A stretch of 31,266 nt of DNA from assembly GCA_002344075.1 (NCBI GenBank), contig DDTM01000053.1, positions 1 to 31,266 on the forward strand, given 5' to 3'. The notes under the pieces were generated by a model. The model worked only from the letters and a program-made list of their open reading frames with translations. It ran no database searches and was not told the DNA's origin. Below are positions 1 through 8,967 of the stretch, in pieces. Source of the DNA: Bacteroidetes bacterium UBA2364 (GTDB taxonomy: Bacteria > Bacteroidota > Rhodothermia > Rhodothermales > UBA2364). The translations under genes and the position numbers were made by a program. Every line of letters begins with the position of its first letter. Position 1 is the stretch's first letter.

Positions 1-648
1 AAGAAGCAGCTTGAGGATGGCAATTTGTTGCTGAAAAATAATATATGGTGGAATATTGGGAGTGCCAATACCACGTTGGCAGCCATTTCTAAAAACACCG
101 CTTTCATTGAAACCCACCTTACGGCCAACGCCAATAGCATTGTAGATCCTTTGTTGGGCGGAATTAGCCGCGCAGTTGATGGGAAGTTGGATCCTCGACC
201 CAAAACGATCAACAGCCCCATTCTAACCACCAAATGGAGTGATCCGGGTGAAGCATTCTTCGATAAACAAGACTTTATTGGCGCCTTCCGGGTTAAGAAC
301 TGGCTAAATGGGTGGTCTGCCCTTTCTACCATCGGTCACCTTGGCAACCTGACCAGCGTTGAAGTGGAAGCCAATGAAGTGCCGGAAACCTTGGTATTGG
401 AGCAAAACTATCCGAATCCTTTTAATCCCTCCACTACCATTCGGTTTAGTCTTACAGCCAATCAAAACGTCCAACTGGCCGTATATGACCTAACTGGAAA
501 GCAATTAGCACAATTGGCAAATGGCCCCTTTAATGCGGGAAACCACCAGATCACATTTGATGCTACGGGATTGGCCTCGGGAATGTACCTCTATCGCCTC
601 GAAACGGGTGGAAAAGTGTTTACGAGAAAGATGGCATTGCTGAAATAA
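1..648 (+). CDS. T9SS type A sorting domain-containing protein, C-terminal part (5' truncated)
   Basis: The reading frame is open from base 1, so the gene starts upstream of the window; the first candidate start inside (TTG at 25) is not convincing. What remains is about 215 residues. The last 85 or so are a type IX secretion C-terminal sorting domain, beginning with NYPNPFNPSTTIRF, continuing through VQLAVYDLTGKQ and ASGMYLYRLETGG, and ending in KMALLK. That domain targets a protein across the outer membrane through the Por/T9SS machinery and is then cleaved. The part before it carries the DPRP ... FIGAF ... WLNGWSAL pattern, which I recall from the ends of other large secreted proteins of this group. 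The functional domain lies outside the window, so the activity is unknown. A strong terminator follows 34 bases after the stop. Confidence 0.85.
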   Translation, partial: KKQLEDGNLLLKNNIWWNIGSANTTLAAISKNTAFIETHLTANANSIVDPLLGGISRAVDGKLDPRPKTINSPILTTKWSDPGEAFFDKQDFIGAFRVKNWLNGWSALSTIGHLGNLTSVEVEANEVPETLVLEQNYPNPFNPSTTIRFSLTANQNVQLAVYDLTGKQLAQLANGPFNAGNHQITFDATGLASGMYLYRLETGGKVFTRKMALLK

Positions 649-682
649 GGCGCTTTTCTCCAAAGGGTTTTACATAAAGACG

Positions 683-730
683 AAGCCGGGACGGGTGAGG
701 TGTGCGCATCTAACCCGTTCCGGCTTTTTT
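683..730 (+). terminator. Intrinsic terminator after the T9SS cargo gene
   Basis: A 14-pair stem (683-696 with 713-726, one G-T pair) closes a 16-base loop and runs into six T residues. It is the strongest terminator in the window and isolates the secreted-protein gene from psuG. Confidence 0.9.
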
Positions 731-849
731 ATTTCCTTTGTTGACAGGGCTTTGTTAACGCAGAAAGGATCTACAGGCAGATTCTTGGGCACGTTTTTTG
801 ATTACATTGCAGTTCTGAAAAATACTACTGCCCATTCAAAACAAATCCC

Positions 850-1716
850 ATGCCACCCATTGTTGCTTTAGAATCTACAGTTATCAGTCATGGCTTGCCC
901 TATCCGCAAAATATACAATTAGCCCAACGCTTAGAGGCGATTATACGGGAGGAAGGTGTACGGCCTGCCACCATTGGTATAATCGAAGGTAGAATCATTG
1001 CGGGACTCGGCGAGGCGCACATTAGGCTATTGGCGACCACACGAGACATCCGAAAAGTTAGTCGTCGCGACTTGCCCATTGTTGTAGCACGCAAACTAAA
1101 TGGGGCCACCACCGTTGCGGCTACCATGTGGGCAGCCCATCGGGCGGGGATACAGGTGTTTGCAACAGGCGGGATTGGCGGTGTTCATCGTGGATTAGGA
1201 GACCTCGGAACCGGGAGTTTTGATGTCAGTGCAGATTTGCAGGAGTTGGCCCAAACGCCAGTAACGGTGGTGTGTGCGGGTGTAAAAGCGATATTGGATT
1301 TGCCCGCGACATTGGAATACCTCGAGACATTTGGGGTCACCGTTATTGGCTATCAAACAAATGAGTTCCCAGCATTTTATAGCCGAGAAAGTGGCTTAAC
1401 GGTGGATGTACGTTGTGATACACCCGAAGAAGTGGCTGCCATCATACAAGCCAAACGTCAACTGAATTTGCCGGGCGGCCTATTGGTGGCTGTACCGATT
1501 CCCGAAGAAGCGGCTATTCCGAAGGGCGAAATAGAGCCTATCATTGCTTTGGCCATTGAGGAAGCCGAGTTTCATAAGCTACGTTCGGCTGCCGTAACTC
1601 CTTTTCTCTTAAAAAAAATAGCCGAAATGACGGGCGCACGTAGCCTTGAAGCAAATTTGGCACTCCTTGAAAATAATGCACGTGTGGCGGCCCAAATTGC
1701 ACGTGTCCTCGGTTAA
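850..1716 (+). CDS. psuG: Pseudouridine-5'-phosphate glycosidase
   Basis: The 288-residue product belongs to the PsuG/indigoidine synthase A-like family, which reversibly splits pseudouridine 5'-phosphate into uracil and ribose 5-phosphate in the cytoplasm. The N-terminus PPIVALESTVISHG contains the conserved glutamate (E8). The block GGIGGVHRG (about 108-115) and the catalytic lysine in CAGVKAILDLPATLEYLET (K146) are present, and length fits the family (about 300). The ATG is only two codons from the conserved core, so the start is secure. No pseudouridine kinase (PsuK) lies next to it, so its substrate must come from a kinase encoded elsewhere or from another source. It is convergent with the metal-efflux operon; only 20 bases separate the two stop codons and I see no terminator between them. 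Confidence 0.93.
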   Translation: MPPIVALESTVISHGLPYPQNIQLAQRLEAIIREEGVRPATIGIIEGRIIAGLGEAHIRLLATTRDIRKVSRRDLPIVVARKLNGATTVAATMWAAHRAGIQVFATGGIGGVHRGLGDLGTGSFDVSADLQELAQTPVTVVCAGVKAILDLPATLEYLETFGVTVIGYQTNEFPAFYSRESGLTVDVRCDTPEEVAAIIQAKRQLNLPGGLLVAVPIPEEAAIPKGEIEPIIALAIEEAEFHKLRSAAVTPFLLKKIAEMTGARSLEANLALLENNARVAAQIARVLG

Positions 1717-1736
1717 TTTGCCTATACAGGAAAGCA

Positions 1737-4700
1737 CTATTCAGGTTCTTGATCGAGAACGGGGATCTCGGTATCTTTTTCAACCCAGCTATAGAGTGTT
1801 GGTAGCACAAATAGGGTGAGCATCGTTGCCGTGATCAAACCACCAATTACTACTGTCGCCAAAGGGCGTTGTACTTCGGAACCAGGACCAGAATTAAAGG
1901 CCATTGGTACAAAACCCAATCCAGCCACAAGCGCGGTCATAAGTACAGGGCGTAACCGATCGGTAGCACCACGTTGGATGGATTCCTGTACGTCTAATCC
2001 TTGTTGTCGGAGGTGGTTTAAGTGCGAAATCAGTACAATGCCATTCAAGACGGCCACCCCAAAAAGCGCTACAAAGCCGATGCTTGCCGAGACCGAAAGG
2101 TATAAGCCGCGTATTCCAAGCAGGAAAATACCACCAGAGAAGGCCAATGGGAGGTTTAGAAAAATGAGCCACGCATACCGCGCCTGGCCAAACATGATGT
2201 AGAGCAGGCCGAAAATGATCAATAAAGCCAATGGAACCACGATCATCAGGTGCTGGGAGGCACGTTGTTGCTCCTCGAAAGACCCTGCAAATTGCAGAAA
2301 GACGCCGGGGGGCAAAACTACTTTCTGGGAAATTGCTTCTTCCAGTTTGGAAACATAGGTCCCAATATCGGTATCCCGTAGATTGATGCCTAAAATCACC
2401 CTCCGCCAGCCGTTTTCACGGGCAATTTCGCGTGCGCCTTCTTGCGGGGCAATCTGGGCCACCTGCGAAAGCGGAACAGAACCACCATTGCGCAGTGGAA
2501 CGGGCGCCTGAAGTATATCAGAGAAGTGTTTACGTGCCATCTCTGGAAAACGCAAACTGATTTCAAACCGGCGTTGGCCTTCAAAAACTTCACTAACGGA
2601 TTTTCCACCGACTCCAGCCTCTATGACCGTTTGTACGTCCTCCACGTTGAGGCCATAAGTTGCAATGGCTTCACGGTTTATCTGGATGTTTAAATAAGGC
2701 TGACCAACGGTTCGTTCCAAGAAGAAATTATCAGTTCCAGTAAGACTGGGTAAGATGCGTGCAATTTGGGTTCCTATTTTGTTGAGCTCATCCAAGTTCT
2801 CGCCCTGAATTTTGATGGCCAGATCAGACTTTACGCCGCTGGTCAGTTCATCCACCCGCATGGCAATAGGTTGGGTAAAGTTATAGGCCAATCCTACTTC
2901 AGCCTCTAAGAATGGCCGCATCTCGTCTTGAATATCCATTTTGGAGATACCAGACCGCCATTCGTCCATCGGCTTTAAGATCACCCATACGTCGGTTTGG
3001 TGAACGCCCATCCAGTCGTTGGCCAAGTCCGAGCGGCCCGTTTTAGGAACGATGGTTTGGATCTCGGGGATGGTGCGTTTGGCTTTTGCGGCAAACTCGT
3101 TGGCTCGTTTTACGGATTCTTCGAGGGTAATGCTGGGTAATCGAACCTGTTCGACGAGGATAGAACCTTCGTCTAACTCTGGCAAGAACTCGGTTCCTAA
3201 AAACGGTGTTACCATAAGTGCCAAAGCAAAAATGCCAAGTGCAATACCCAACGTAGTTTTTCGGTGATTCAATGCCCGTTCCAAAAGACTGCTATAACGC
3301 GGTTTAAGCCAATCCATTACACGGTTTTGTTGGATGCGAACGCCCTTCCTAAACACAATGGCTGCCATAGCCGGGACAAAAATCAATGCCAATAACAAAG
3401 AACCCAAAACCGCCGTTGCAACTGTAATGGCCATAGGTCGGAAGAGGATGCCTTCAGTCCCGCTAAAGGTAGCAATGGGGATATAGACCATAATAATAAT
3501 CAGCACCCCAAAAAAGATAGGGCGGGCCACCTCATGTGCTGCTTCTCGGAGGGTGGAAAATACTGATCGCCCTTCATCCATATGTTGTACTTTATGCACC
3601 ATATGTTCGATCATCACCACCGAGCCATCCACCACCATCCCAAAATCTATGGCTCCGAGGGACATGAGATTGGCCGCCAAGCCAAATTCGTACATCCCGA
3701 TAAAAGCAAACAGCATAGAGAGTGGAATTACCGACGCTACGATGAGTGCCCCGCGAACTTCACCCAATAACAATAGCAAGACCACAATCACCAAAAAACC
3801 ACCTTCCAGTAGGTTTTTCCCCAAAGTCCAAGTGGTACGGTTAATTAAGTCAGATTGGTCATAAAATTTTTTGATTCGCACGCCTTTTGGTAATCCTTTT
3901 TGGATATTTTCTACTTTTTGTTCGATTTCCTTGATCACCTTCATCCCATTTCCACCCCGAAGCATCATAACAATGCCCGTCACTACTTCATCGTTGCCAT
4001 CTTGTGTCACCGCACCTTGTCGCAATTGGGTTCCGAGTGACACCGCCGCTACGTCCCGTAAAAAAATAGGCGTTCCGGCATCTTTTACAATGATTTTTTC
4101 TAAATCACCCATACTTCGAATTTGCCCAAATCCACGAATGATATACTGCTCTTGGTTGTGTTCCAAAAAGTTGCCACCAGAAACCTCGTTGTTTGCAGCA
4201 ATGGCTGTTGAGATGTCCTCTAAAGAAAGTTGGTATGCCTGAAGTTTTTGCGGGTTTACCGTAACAGCATATTGCTTGACGAATCCACCAAAAGCATTGA
4301 TCTCGGTAACACCTTGTATGGTTTTGAGTTGCGGGGCAATCATCCAATCTTGAATGGTGCGTAGATCGGTCAGCGAGCGGCAATCAGTTCGCGGTTCTTG
4401 AATGGTTTTCGGACATGGATTATCCGAATATATGACGTATTGATAAATTTCTCCTAAAGCTGTAGAAATTGGTCCTAATCTCGGTTGGGATACGCCTTGT
4501 GGCAAACTGCCCGCCACATTTTGAAGTTGTTGACTCACCATCTGGCGGGCGAAATAAATGTCGGTACCTTCCTCAAATTCCACTGTAACTGCCGAAAGGC
4601 CGAATTGTGAGATAGACCGCACTTCTTTTACTTTCGGAAGCCCATTCATTTGTGTCTCTATAGGAAAACTCACCAATTGTTCTACGTCATAGGGGGCATA

Positions 4701-4865
4701 ACGTCCGGCTGGGGTAATCACCAAAACTTGAATAGGGGTTACATCCGGTAGAGAGTTGATAGGGAGCTTCATAAGCGCCATAATGCCACCGAAAGCAGCT
4801 AATGCTACCAAAGCAAGAGCAATGAATCTCTGGCGGAGACTAAAGTCTATCAGTATATTTAACAT
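1737..4865 (-). CDS. czcA: CzcA-family heavy-metal RND efflux pump
   Basis: This 1042-residue protein is the inner-membrane proton antiporter of a tripartite efflux system. It has the HME-RND layout: an N-terminal helix (about 11-31) followed by KLPINSLPDVTP, a large periplasmic loop, a first helix bundle, a second periplasmic loop starting near PFLGTEFLPELDEGSI, and a second bundle. The motif AIDFGMVVDGSVVMIEHM (about 403-420) carries the DFG..VDG...E residues typical of pumps for divalent ions such as Zn, Co, Cd or Ni; Cu/Ag pumps (CusA type) differ here. The exact metal is inferred, not shown. It is the last gene of a minus-strand operon with the channel and adaptor upstream, 33 bases after the adaptor stop. 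Length matches CzcA. Confidence 0.93.
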   Translation of the reverse strand: MLNILIDFSLRQRFIALALVALAAFGGIMALMKLPINSLPDVTPIQVLVITPAGRYAPYDVEQLVSFPIETQMNGLPKVKEVRSISQFGLSAVTVEFEEGTDIYFARQMVSQQLQNVAGSLPQGVSQPRLGPISTALGEIYQYVIYSDNPCPKTIQEPRTDCRSLTDLRTIQDWMIAPQLKTIQGVTEINAFGGFVKQYAVTVNPQKLQAYQLSLEDISTAIAANNEVSGGNFLEHNQEQYIIRGFGQIRSMGDLEKIIVKDAGTPIFLRDVAAVSLGTQLRQGAVTQDGNDEVVTGIVMMLRGGNGMKVIKEIEQKVENIQKGLPKGVRIKKFYDQSDLINRTTWTLGKNLLEGGFLVIVVLLLLLGEVRGALIVASVIPLSMLFAFIGMYEFGLAANLMSLGAIDFGMVVDGSVVMIEHMVHKVQHMDEGRSVFSTLREAAHEVARPIFFGVLIIIMVYIPIATFSGTEGILFRPMAITVATAVLGSLLLALIFVPAMAAIVFRKGVRIQQNRVMDWLKPRYSSLLERALNHRKTTLGIALGIFALALMVTPFLGTEFLPELDEGSILVEQVRLPSITLEESVKRANEFAAKAKRTIPEIQTIVPKTGRSDLANDWMGVHQTDVWVILKPMDEWRSGISKMDIQDEMRPFLEAEVGLAYNFTQPIAMRVDELTSGVKSDLAIKIQGENLDELNKIGTQIARILPSLTGTDNFFLERTVGQPYLNIQINREAIATYGLNVEDVQTVIEAGVGGKSVSEVFEGQRRFEISLRFPEMARKHFSDILQAPVPLRNGGSVPLSQVAQIAPQEGAREIARENGWRRVILGINLRDTDIGTYVSKLEEAISQKVVLPPGVFLQFAGSFEEQQRASQHLMIVVPLALLIIFGLLYIMFGQARYAWLIFLNLPLAFSGGIFLLGIRGLYLSVSASIGFVALFGVAVLNGIVLISHLNHLRQQGLDVQESIQRGATDRLRPVLMTALVAGLGFVPMAFNSGPGSEVQRPLATVVIGGLITATMLTLFVLPTLYSWVEKDTEIPVLDQEPE

Positions 4866-4898
4866 GAATATTTACAAAGAAGATATTATAAAAACAAA

Positions 4899-6065
4899 CT
4901 ATTCGGAAAACTCTGCCATTCGGCTAAGTGCTTTGAGCGAAAAAACCTCGGAAACCGCAACCGATTCGCCGCTATTAAGTCCTTCGGAGATTAAAGCCAT
5001 GTCTTCTAATAACCGGATGATCTTTACTGCCCTGCGTTCGTATTGTTTGCTTGATTTCCATACAAAAACATAGGCATCATCTCCCTCATATTCGATGGCA
5101 GAAAGTGGAACTTGGGTAGCAAAACCATTATTGAGACCGACGAAGGATACCTGAACCAATTGGCCGGGCTTGGGAAAGCCGTTCAAGGTCTGGCTTTCTA
5201 ATAAAACCCGAACAGCATGGCGCGTTTCATCCATATGGGCTTGAATTGCTGTTACAGTCATGCGTACCACTTCTGGTTGGCCTTGCATATAGAGGGTGGC
5301 TTCCTCGCCTTGTCGGATACTGCTGGCTTGTTCGGGAGAGACAAATGCTTCGACCATGATGCTTTGTGTGGGAACGATGTCCATCATTTGGCCATAAGCC
5401 ATCACTGACTGACCAATTTGGACGTTATGATTTTGTATCATTCCAGAAACGGGTGCATAAATAGGAAGTGTAGGGGTTTGGACTTTTCGCGCAGCCCATT
5501 GGTTCAAATAGGCTCGGCTGATACCCGTTGCCGTTAGTTTCGTCTCTGCGGCACGTAATTGGGTTGTGGCCCGCATTTTATCCGCCTCTACCCGCTGCAC
5601 TTCCGACTGTGCCACCAAGTTCTTTTCGTACAAGGCGCTAAGGCGCTCCCACTCCTGATTGCGGTATCGGAGTTCTGTCTCCGATTGGAGGTACTCGGCA
5701 GCCAATGTGGCAAATTCTAAGCTTTCTAATTCTGCTACCATCTGGCCTTTGCGTACCATTTCGCCTTCATATGCATAGAGCCTAAGAATTCTTCCAGAAA
5801 TAGGGGCGCTCACGACACCCATTCCCCGACGGTCGGGCATGGCTTTTCCTTGTACCACCACAGGAATTCCAGTGTTATTTTGGCTTACCTGAACCGTTTG
5901 GATGTTGAGCTTCCCTATTTGTTCTGCTGTTAGCAAAACCGTATTGGGAGACATGGTGGAAACTTCTTTTGTAGGTGTACTGGGGGAGTCGGATGCACAT
6001 CCCATTCCAGTAAAAATCATAAGCAGAAAAGTATAAGATCGCAATAAAGATATCATAGTTTTCAT
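4899..6065 (-). CDS. czcB: RND efflux periplasmic adaptor lipoprotein (CzcB-like)
   Basis: The membrane-fusion subunit links the inner-membrane pump to the outer-membrane channel. I start it at the ATG at 6065, which gives a 388-residue protein beginning MKTMISLLRSYTFLLMIFTG followed by MGC, a signal peptide and probable lipid-anchored cysteine. The frame is open to 6167, but that would overlap the channel gene and put 34 unlikely residues in front of the signal. The core shows the biotinyl-lipoyl-like half (PISGRILRLYAYEGEMVRKG, about 86-105), a helical hairpin rich in E, R and A, the second lipoyl half (PIYAPVSGMIQ) and a barrel domain ending in LNSGESVAVS. No His-rich metal-binding tail is visible. 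It sits 38 bases after the channel stop and 33 before the pump. Confidence 0.9.
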   Translation of the reverse strand: MKTMISLLRSYTFLLMIFTGMGCASDSPSTPTKEVSTMSPNTVLLTAEQIGKLNIQTVQVSQNNTGIPVVVQGKAMPDRRGMGVVSAPISGRILRLYAYEGEMVRKGQMVAELESLEFATLAAEYLQSETELRYRNQEWERLSALYEKNLVAQSEVQRVEADKMRATTQLRAAETKLTATGISRAYLNQWAARKVQTPTLPIYAPVSGMIQNHNVQIGQSVMAYGQMMDIVPTQSIMVEAFVSPEQASSIRQGEEATLYMQGQPEVVRMTVTAIQAHMDETRHAVRVLLESQTLNGFPKPGQLVQVSFVGLNNGFATQVPLSAIEYEGDDAYVFVWKSSKQYERRAVKIIRLLEDMALISEGLNSGESVAVSEVFSLKALSRMAEFSE

Positions 6066-6103
6066 GGTATAAAAGCCGTTAGGGTTCATAAAGAGAGGTG
6101 ATA

Positions 6104-7348
6104 TTAGTCGGGTAAGCCACATGCAATGTTGGCTTCGGTATAAGCCAACATCACCTGATAAGCCCATTCAAGGCGCTCTAATCGGACGGAGGCAAGCCGT
6201 GTTTGGTGTGCTAAGTATTGTGTAACGTCTAAGCGTTTTTCGTGATAAAGTTGTGCTATCTGGGTTGTGGTTTCTGCAAGCAATTCTTGCATGGCTTGGG
6301 ACAACCGATAGGTTCTTGAAGCCAGTGTAAGTTGTGCTGCTGCTGCTATCACTTCCAAACGGATTTGCTCTTTTTTCGCCTCATAGGTGAATTGGTTCGC
6401 GATCAGTTCGCTATCTAATCGTAAAAGTTCGGCTGTTCCGAGGTTATACCATCCGGGCTTTCGTATAGGCAAAGGCATCACAAACCGGAGACCCACAACG
6501 GGTATAGTACGGTCTAAGTAGGTATTGTCTATCGCCACAAAAGCGCCCGCTTGCAGGTTAGGTGTTTGGTTTTTGTCGGCCAAAAGACGTTTGGCAGACA
6601 ATACGTTGCGTTCTTGGGCCAGCACCATGAGTTCGGCACGGTTCTGCCACGCTTTTTGGATCAAATGCGCCTCGGTCAAAAGAGTATCGGGAAAAGATGG
6701 CAGAGAAAAAACTTGTTGAGGGTTTATTTCCAAATAGGTTAGTCGTGTTAATGCTTGTCGGGCTTGATCGGCTTGTAATTGACCTTGTTGCACAGCGATC
6801 GTGGTACGGTTGGCCTCGAGGGCGGCTAAGGTTGCATCAAATCCAGTACTATGGCCTGCTTTATGCCGTTGTTGTATCACCTCGCTAAGTTGTGCCGCTT
6901 CGCGGGCTAATAATTGGAGTAAAACGTATTTTTCTTGTGTATAAACGGCGTGGACAAAGGCCCTGCGTGCTTCCGATAGCCTTTCTTGAAGGACCAACTG
7001 CATTTGTTGCTTGGCAAGTGCCACATTTGCTTCTCCAGCCTCCGTCCGAGAAATTGCTTGGTTCCGAAGTTCAAACGTTTGCATGGCTCCAACTGTAAGA
7101 TTATAAAGTTGGCTCCTTCCAACTCGCATCATCGAGGCATCGGCTTCTGGTAAAGAAGGAAATCGGACCATCAGCCCCATTTTTTCTGCTTCTGCTGCAC
7201 GTATGCCCGCTTCTGCGGCCTTGACCAAAGGATGATTTTGTCGTATATGAGATAAGACAGCCTCTAAGGTTAGAGGGGCATTTTGTGCCTGTAGATTACC
7301 TGCGGCAAAAATCAAAACCCCTAATAGTTGCGTTATTAGCTTTCGCAT
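6104..7348 (-). CDS. czcC: TolC-family outer-membrane efflux channel (CzcC-like)
   Basis: The 414-residue product is the outer-membrane component of the tripartite exporter. A signal peptide (MRKLITQLLGVLIFAAGN, cut near LQAQ) is followed by LTLEAVLSHIRQNHPLVKAAEAGIRAAEA, the usual opening of TolC repeats. Long alanine- and glutamine-rich helices alternate with short barrel strands, and a second repeat appears after about residue 210. Length is typical for CzcC. It is the first gene of the operon, so the promoter must lie between 7349 and 7440. The channel-adaptor-pump order is the classic czcCBA order. Confidence 0.9.
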   Translation of the reverse strand: MRKLITQLLGVLIFAAGNLQAQNAPLTLEAVLSHIRQNHPLVKAAEAGIRAAEAEKMGLMVRFPSLPEADASMMRVGRSQLYNLTVGAMQTFELRNQAISRTEAGEANVALAKQQMQLVLQERLSEARRAFVHAVYTQEKYVLLQLLAREAAQLSEVIQQRHKAGHSTGFDATLAALEANRTTIAVQQGQLQADQARQALTRLTYLEINPQQVFSLPSFPDTLLTEAHLIQKAWQNRAELMVLAQERNVLSAKRLLADKNQTPNLQAGAFVAIDNTYLDRTIPVVGLRFVMPLPIRKPGWYNLGTAELLRLDSELIANQFTYEAKKEQIRLEVIAAAAQLTLASRTYRLSQAMQELLAETTTQIAQLYHEKRLDVTQYLAHQTRLASVRLERLEWAYQVMLAYTEANIACGLPD

Positions 7349-7349
7349 G

Positions 7350-7433
7350 ATGGTTGGTTTATGTGCTATTTCTGTAAAATTACCCCCACACTTGGTGCGC
7401 TTTAATTATAAAAAAATGAGAATGACCAACCAT
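7350..7433. repeat. 9-bp inverted repeat flanking the czc leader
   Basis: ATGGTTGGT at 7350-7358 and its exact reverse complement ACCAACCAT at 7425-7433 flank 66 bases that hold the candidate -10 box and the leader of the metal-efflux operon. They could be two operator half-sites or a long-range stem; neither can be proved from sequence. Confidence 0.5.
7405..7433 (-). promoter_or_regulatory. Possible promoter of the czcCBA-like operon
   Basis: On the minus strand a perfect TATAAT lies at 7410-7405, about 57 bases before the czcC start. The -35 position falls at 7433-7428 (ATGGTT, a weak match), inside one arm of an inverted repeat whose other arm lies next to the start codon. The T-run of the DUF1460 terminator ends at 7434, so promoter and terminator touch. 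Many Bacteroidota promoters do not follow the TATAAT consensus, so this is only a candidate. Confidence 0.35.
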
Positions 7434-7458
7434 AAAAAAAGGCCCCAAAGGGGGCCTT
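7434..7458 (-). terminator. Intrinsic terminator of the DUF1460 gene
   Basis: Read on the minus strand, AAGGCCCC (7458-7451) pairs with GGGGCCTT (7446-7439) around a four-base loop, and the transcript then enters a run of T residues. It lies 30 bases after the DUF1460 stop. Confidence 0.88.
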
Positions 7459-7488
7459 CTGCGGTGTCTTATACAAATGTTCGCTCCT

Positions 7489-8508
7489 TTAAGGCTTAAT
7501 CGGACGGAGAACCAAAATCCCAACTTGCGCCTTAATGCCCATGCTATACTCCTGTAAATCCGGTGAAATCTTGACTTTTCCGCTTCCGGAAGAAGCGTGC
7601 ATAAAGCCTTTGGAGCCATCCGGGTTGGCCACTACAAAACCCGTATGTGTAACATCTAAACCAGTAAGATTGGTGGCGGTTGCCAAAATATCGCCTGCCT
7701 GAAGCTTGTTGTAAATCTTACGGAGGTTGGTTTTGGGAATGTAAAACAACTGGACTCCTTTAAGTCGCTGCTCCATCTGTACAATTTCTTGGTACAAAGC
7801 ATCGTTTCCAATTAATTGCGGGTAACTGCCTCGGTGCGTACTCATAAAGTTTAGCGTCTGTTTAGACTGCACAAGACCCGCTCCTTGTCCTACTTCTTTG
7901 GTCACATCCTTAATGCGGTTGTGTACACTGTTCTCCAAAATCCAATCGGTGAAATAATGTAAGCGCGTACCATATCCTTGTTTGCCATTTTTGTACCGAA
8001 TACCCCGAAGGGTTGCCTCAAAGTTTTGATAATTGGTGTCGTTTCGGGCAATTTGTGTTGAAAGAGCGGTCACGGTCTCTACGAGCAACAAACAATCGAA
8101 GGCAGAAAAGTTTACCACCAATGGTTCTTTGGAGGTGTCTTTGTCTAATAAACCCCCGACATAGGGTTGGCCGATGAATTTTTTGCCAACCTCCACCAAG
8201 ATTTCGTTGAAGGGTCGCGTGCCGAGTTGTTGCGAAGTGGCCCAAGTCATCAATGCTTTAAAGGCGGCTTCTTGGGCACTATTTTCAGAGGTAGAAGAAG
8301 GGGTTTCTGGAACCATTTCCGTCCCATTCAATTTGTTTTCCAAAGCAGCGGTTACAGCCTTTGCATTTCGGTTGACTTCTTCAATTTTTGCCATCTGGCC
8401 GCGCGTAGGGTCTTGACAGGCTGTAAGGTGAACCATGAGCAGAATAATGTACAGCGGGGAGAAGACAGGAAATAGAGCAGATAAAGAGGGCGAGGTAGCG
8501 GTTTTCAT
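7489..8508 (-). CDS. DUF1460 (N-acetylmuramoyl-L-alanine amidase-like) lipoprotein
   Basis: I start at the ATG at 8508, giving 339 residues with a clear lipoprotein signal, IILLMVHLTAC (Cys 31). The frame is open to 8595, but the 29 extra residues precede the signal and look like leader. The family has a papain-like (NlpC/P60-type) fold; its members are proposed peptidoglycan amidases or peptidases. The expected catalytic cysteine is seen in FDCLLLVETVTAL (C139) and the histidine in LDVTHTGFVVANPDG (H288); RLHYFTDWILEN and GFMHASS are further family blocks. Residues 60-80 are a low-complexity linker after the lipid anchor. The likely site of action is the periplasm, on cell-wall peptides. It is a single-gene unit with its own terminator. 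The family call rests on remembered motifs. Confidence 0.8.
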   Translation of the reverse strand: MKTATSPSLSALFPVFSPLYIILLMVHLTACQDPTRGQMAKIEEVNRNAKAVTAALENKLNGTEMVPETPSSTSENSAQEAAFKALMTWATSQQLGTRPFNEILVEVGKKFIGQPYVGGLLDKDTSKEPLVVNFSAFDCLLLVETVTALSTQIARNDTNYQNFEATLRGIRYKNGKQGYGTRLHYFTDWILENSVHNRIKDVTKEVGQGAGLVQSKQTLNFMSTHRGSYPQLIGNDALYQEIVQMEQRLKGVQLFYIPKTNLRKIYNKLQAGDILATATNLTGLDVTHTGFVVANPDGSKGFMHASSGSGKVKISPDLQEYSMGIKAQVGILVLRPIKP

Positions 8509-8765
8509 GTCGGTATGTAGTAGGTGATTGGATATATAATATTCGTACACCATACACGGCTTACGGTTCCGGCTTTTTTTGGGTTTTTTGAGCAATGTTT
8601 CGCTCGCTCAGCCTGTTTCCCTCCTTCGTTCATCCTTGGACAAATGTTTACGGCTGATTAAAATCTACAATACACTTTGTTTTAGTCTTGTTTAGAAATG
8701 AGTAGTAAAACTATTTTTATTTGAATGACTTTCAGATTCTCCAGCAATGTTAGCCGATGGAGGCA

Positions 8766-8804
8766 TGTCACTGTGTGACAGGCTTTGAATTCTAACATTA
8801 CAAT
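8766..8804 (+). promoter_or_regulatory. Palindrome overlapping a possible promoter
   Basis: TGTCAC-TGT-GTGACA at 8766-8780 is a perfect inverted repeat with a 3-base centre, the form of a dimeric repressor site. Its right arm GTGACA (8775-8780) would be a -35 box, and TACAAT at 8799-8804 a -10 box, 18 bases apart. If used, transcription would start near 8811 and meet the hairpin at 8879. The promoter reading assumes a sigma-70-like consensus, which many Bacteroidota do not follow. Confidence 0.3.
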
Positions 8805-8878
8805 ATAAAAATCGTGGTCATTGGTCATCTTTTGAACAAGCCGTGTAAACTCTTTGGAACGCTGATAGACAGAGCAAG

Positions 8879-8914
8879 GGCTGTACGGGGAGTGATCCTT
8901 TGTACGGCCTTTTC
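8879..8914 (+). terminator. Terminator-like hairpin in the region upstream of ferritin
   Basis: GGCTGTAC (8879-8886) pairs with GTACGGCC (8902-8909; one G-T pair) around a 15-base loop, followed by TTTTCTCGTT. With the possible promoter at 8775-8804 it would define a transcript of about 100 bases: a small RNA or an attenuated leader. No known riboswitch class is recognisable. Confidence 0.5.
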
Positions 8915-8967
8915 TCGTTCTAAAACATTAGAAACGTTTTTCACAACCGCTAAACCAAAACAAAGCC

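Noticed and set aside
6066..6167. Longer N-terminus for the efflux adaptor
   Set aside because: It would overlap the channel gene by 64 bases and hide the lipoprotein signal; the ATG at 6065 places the signal at the start.
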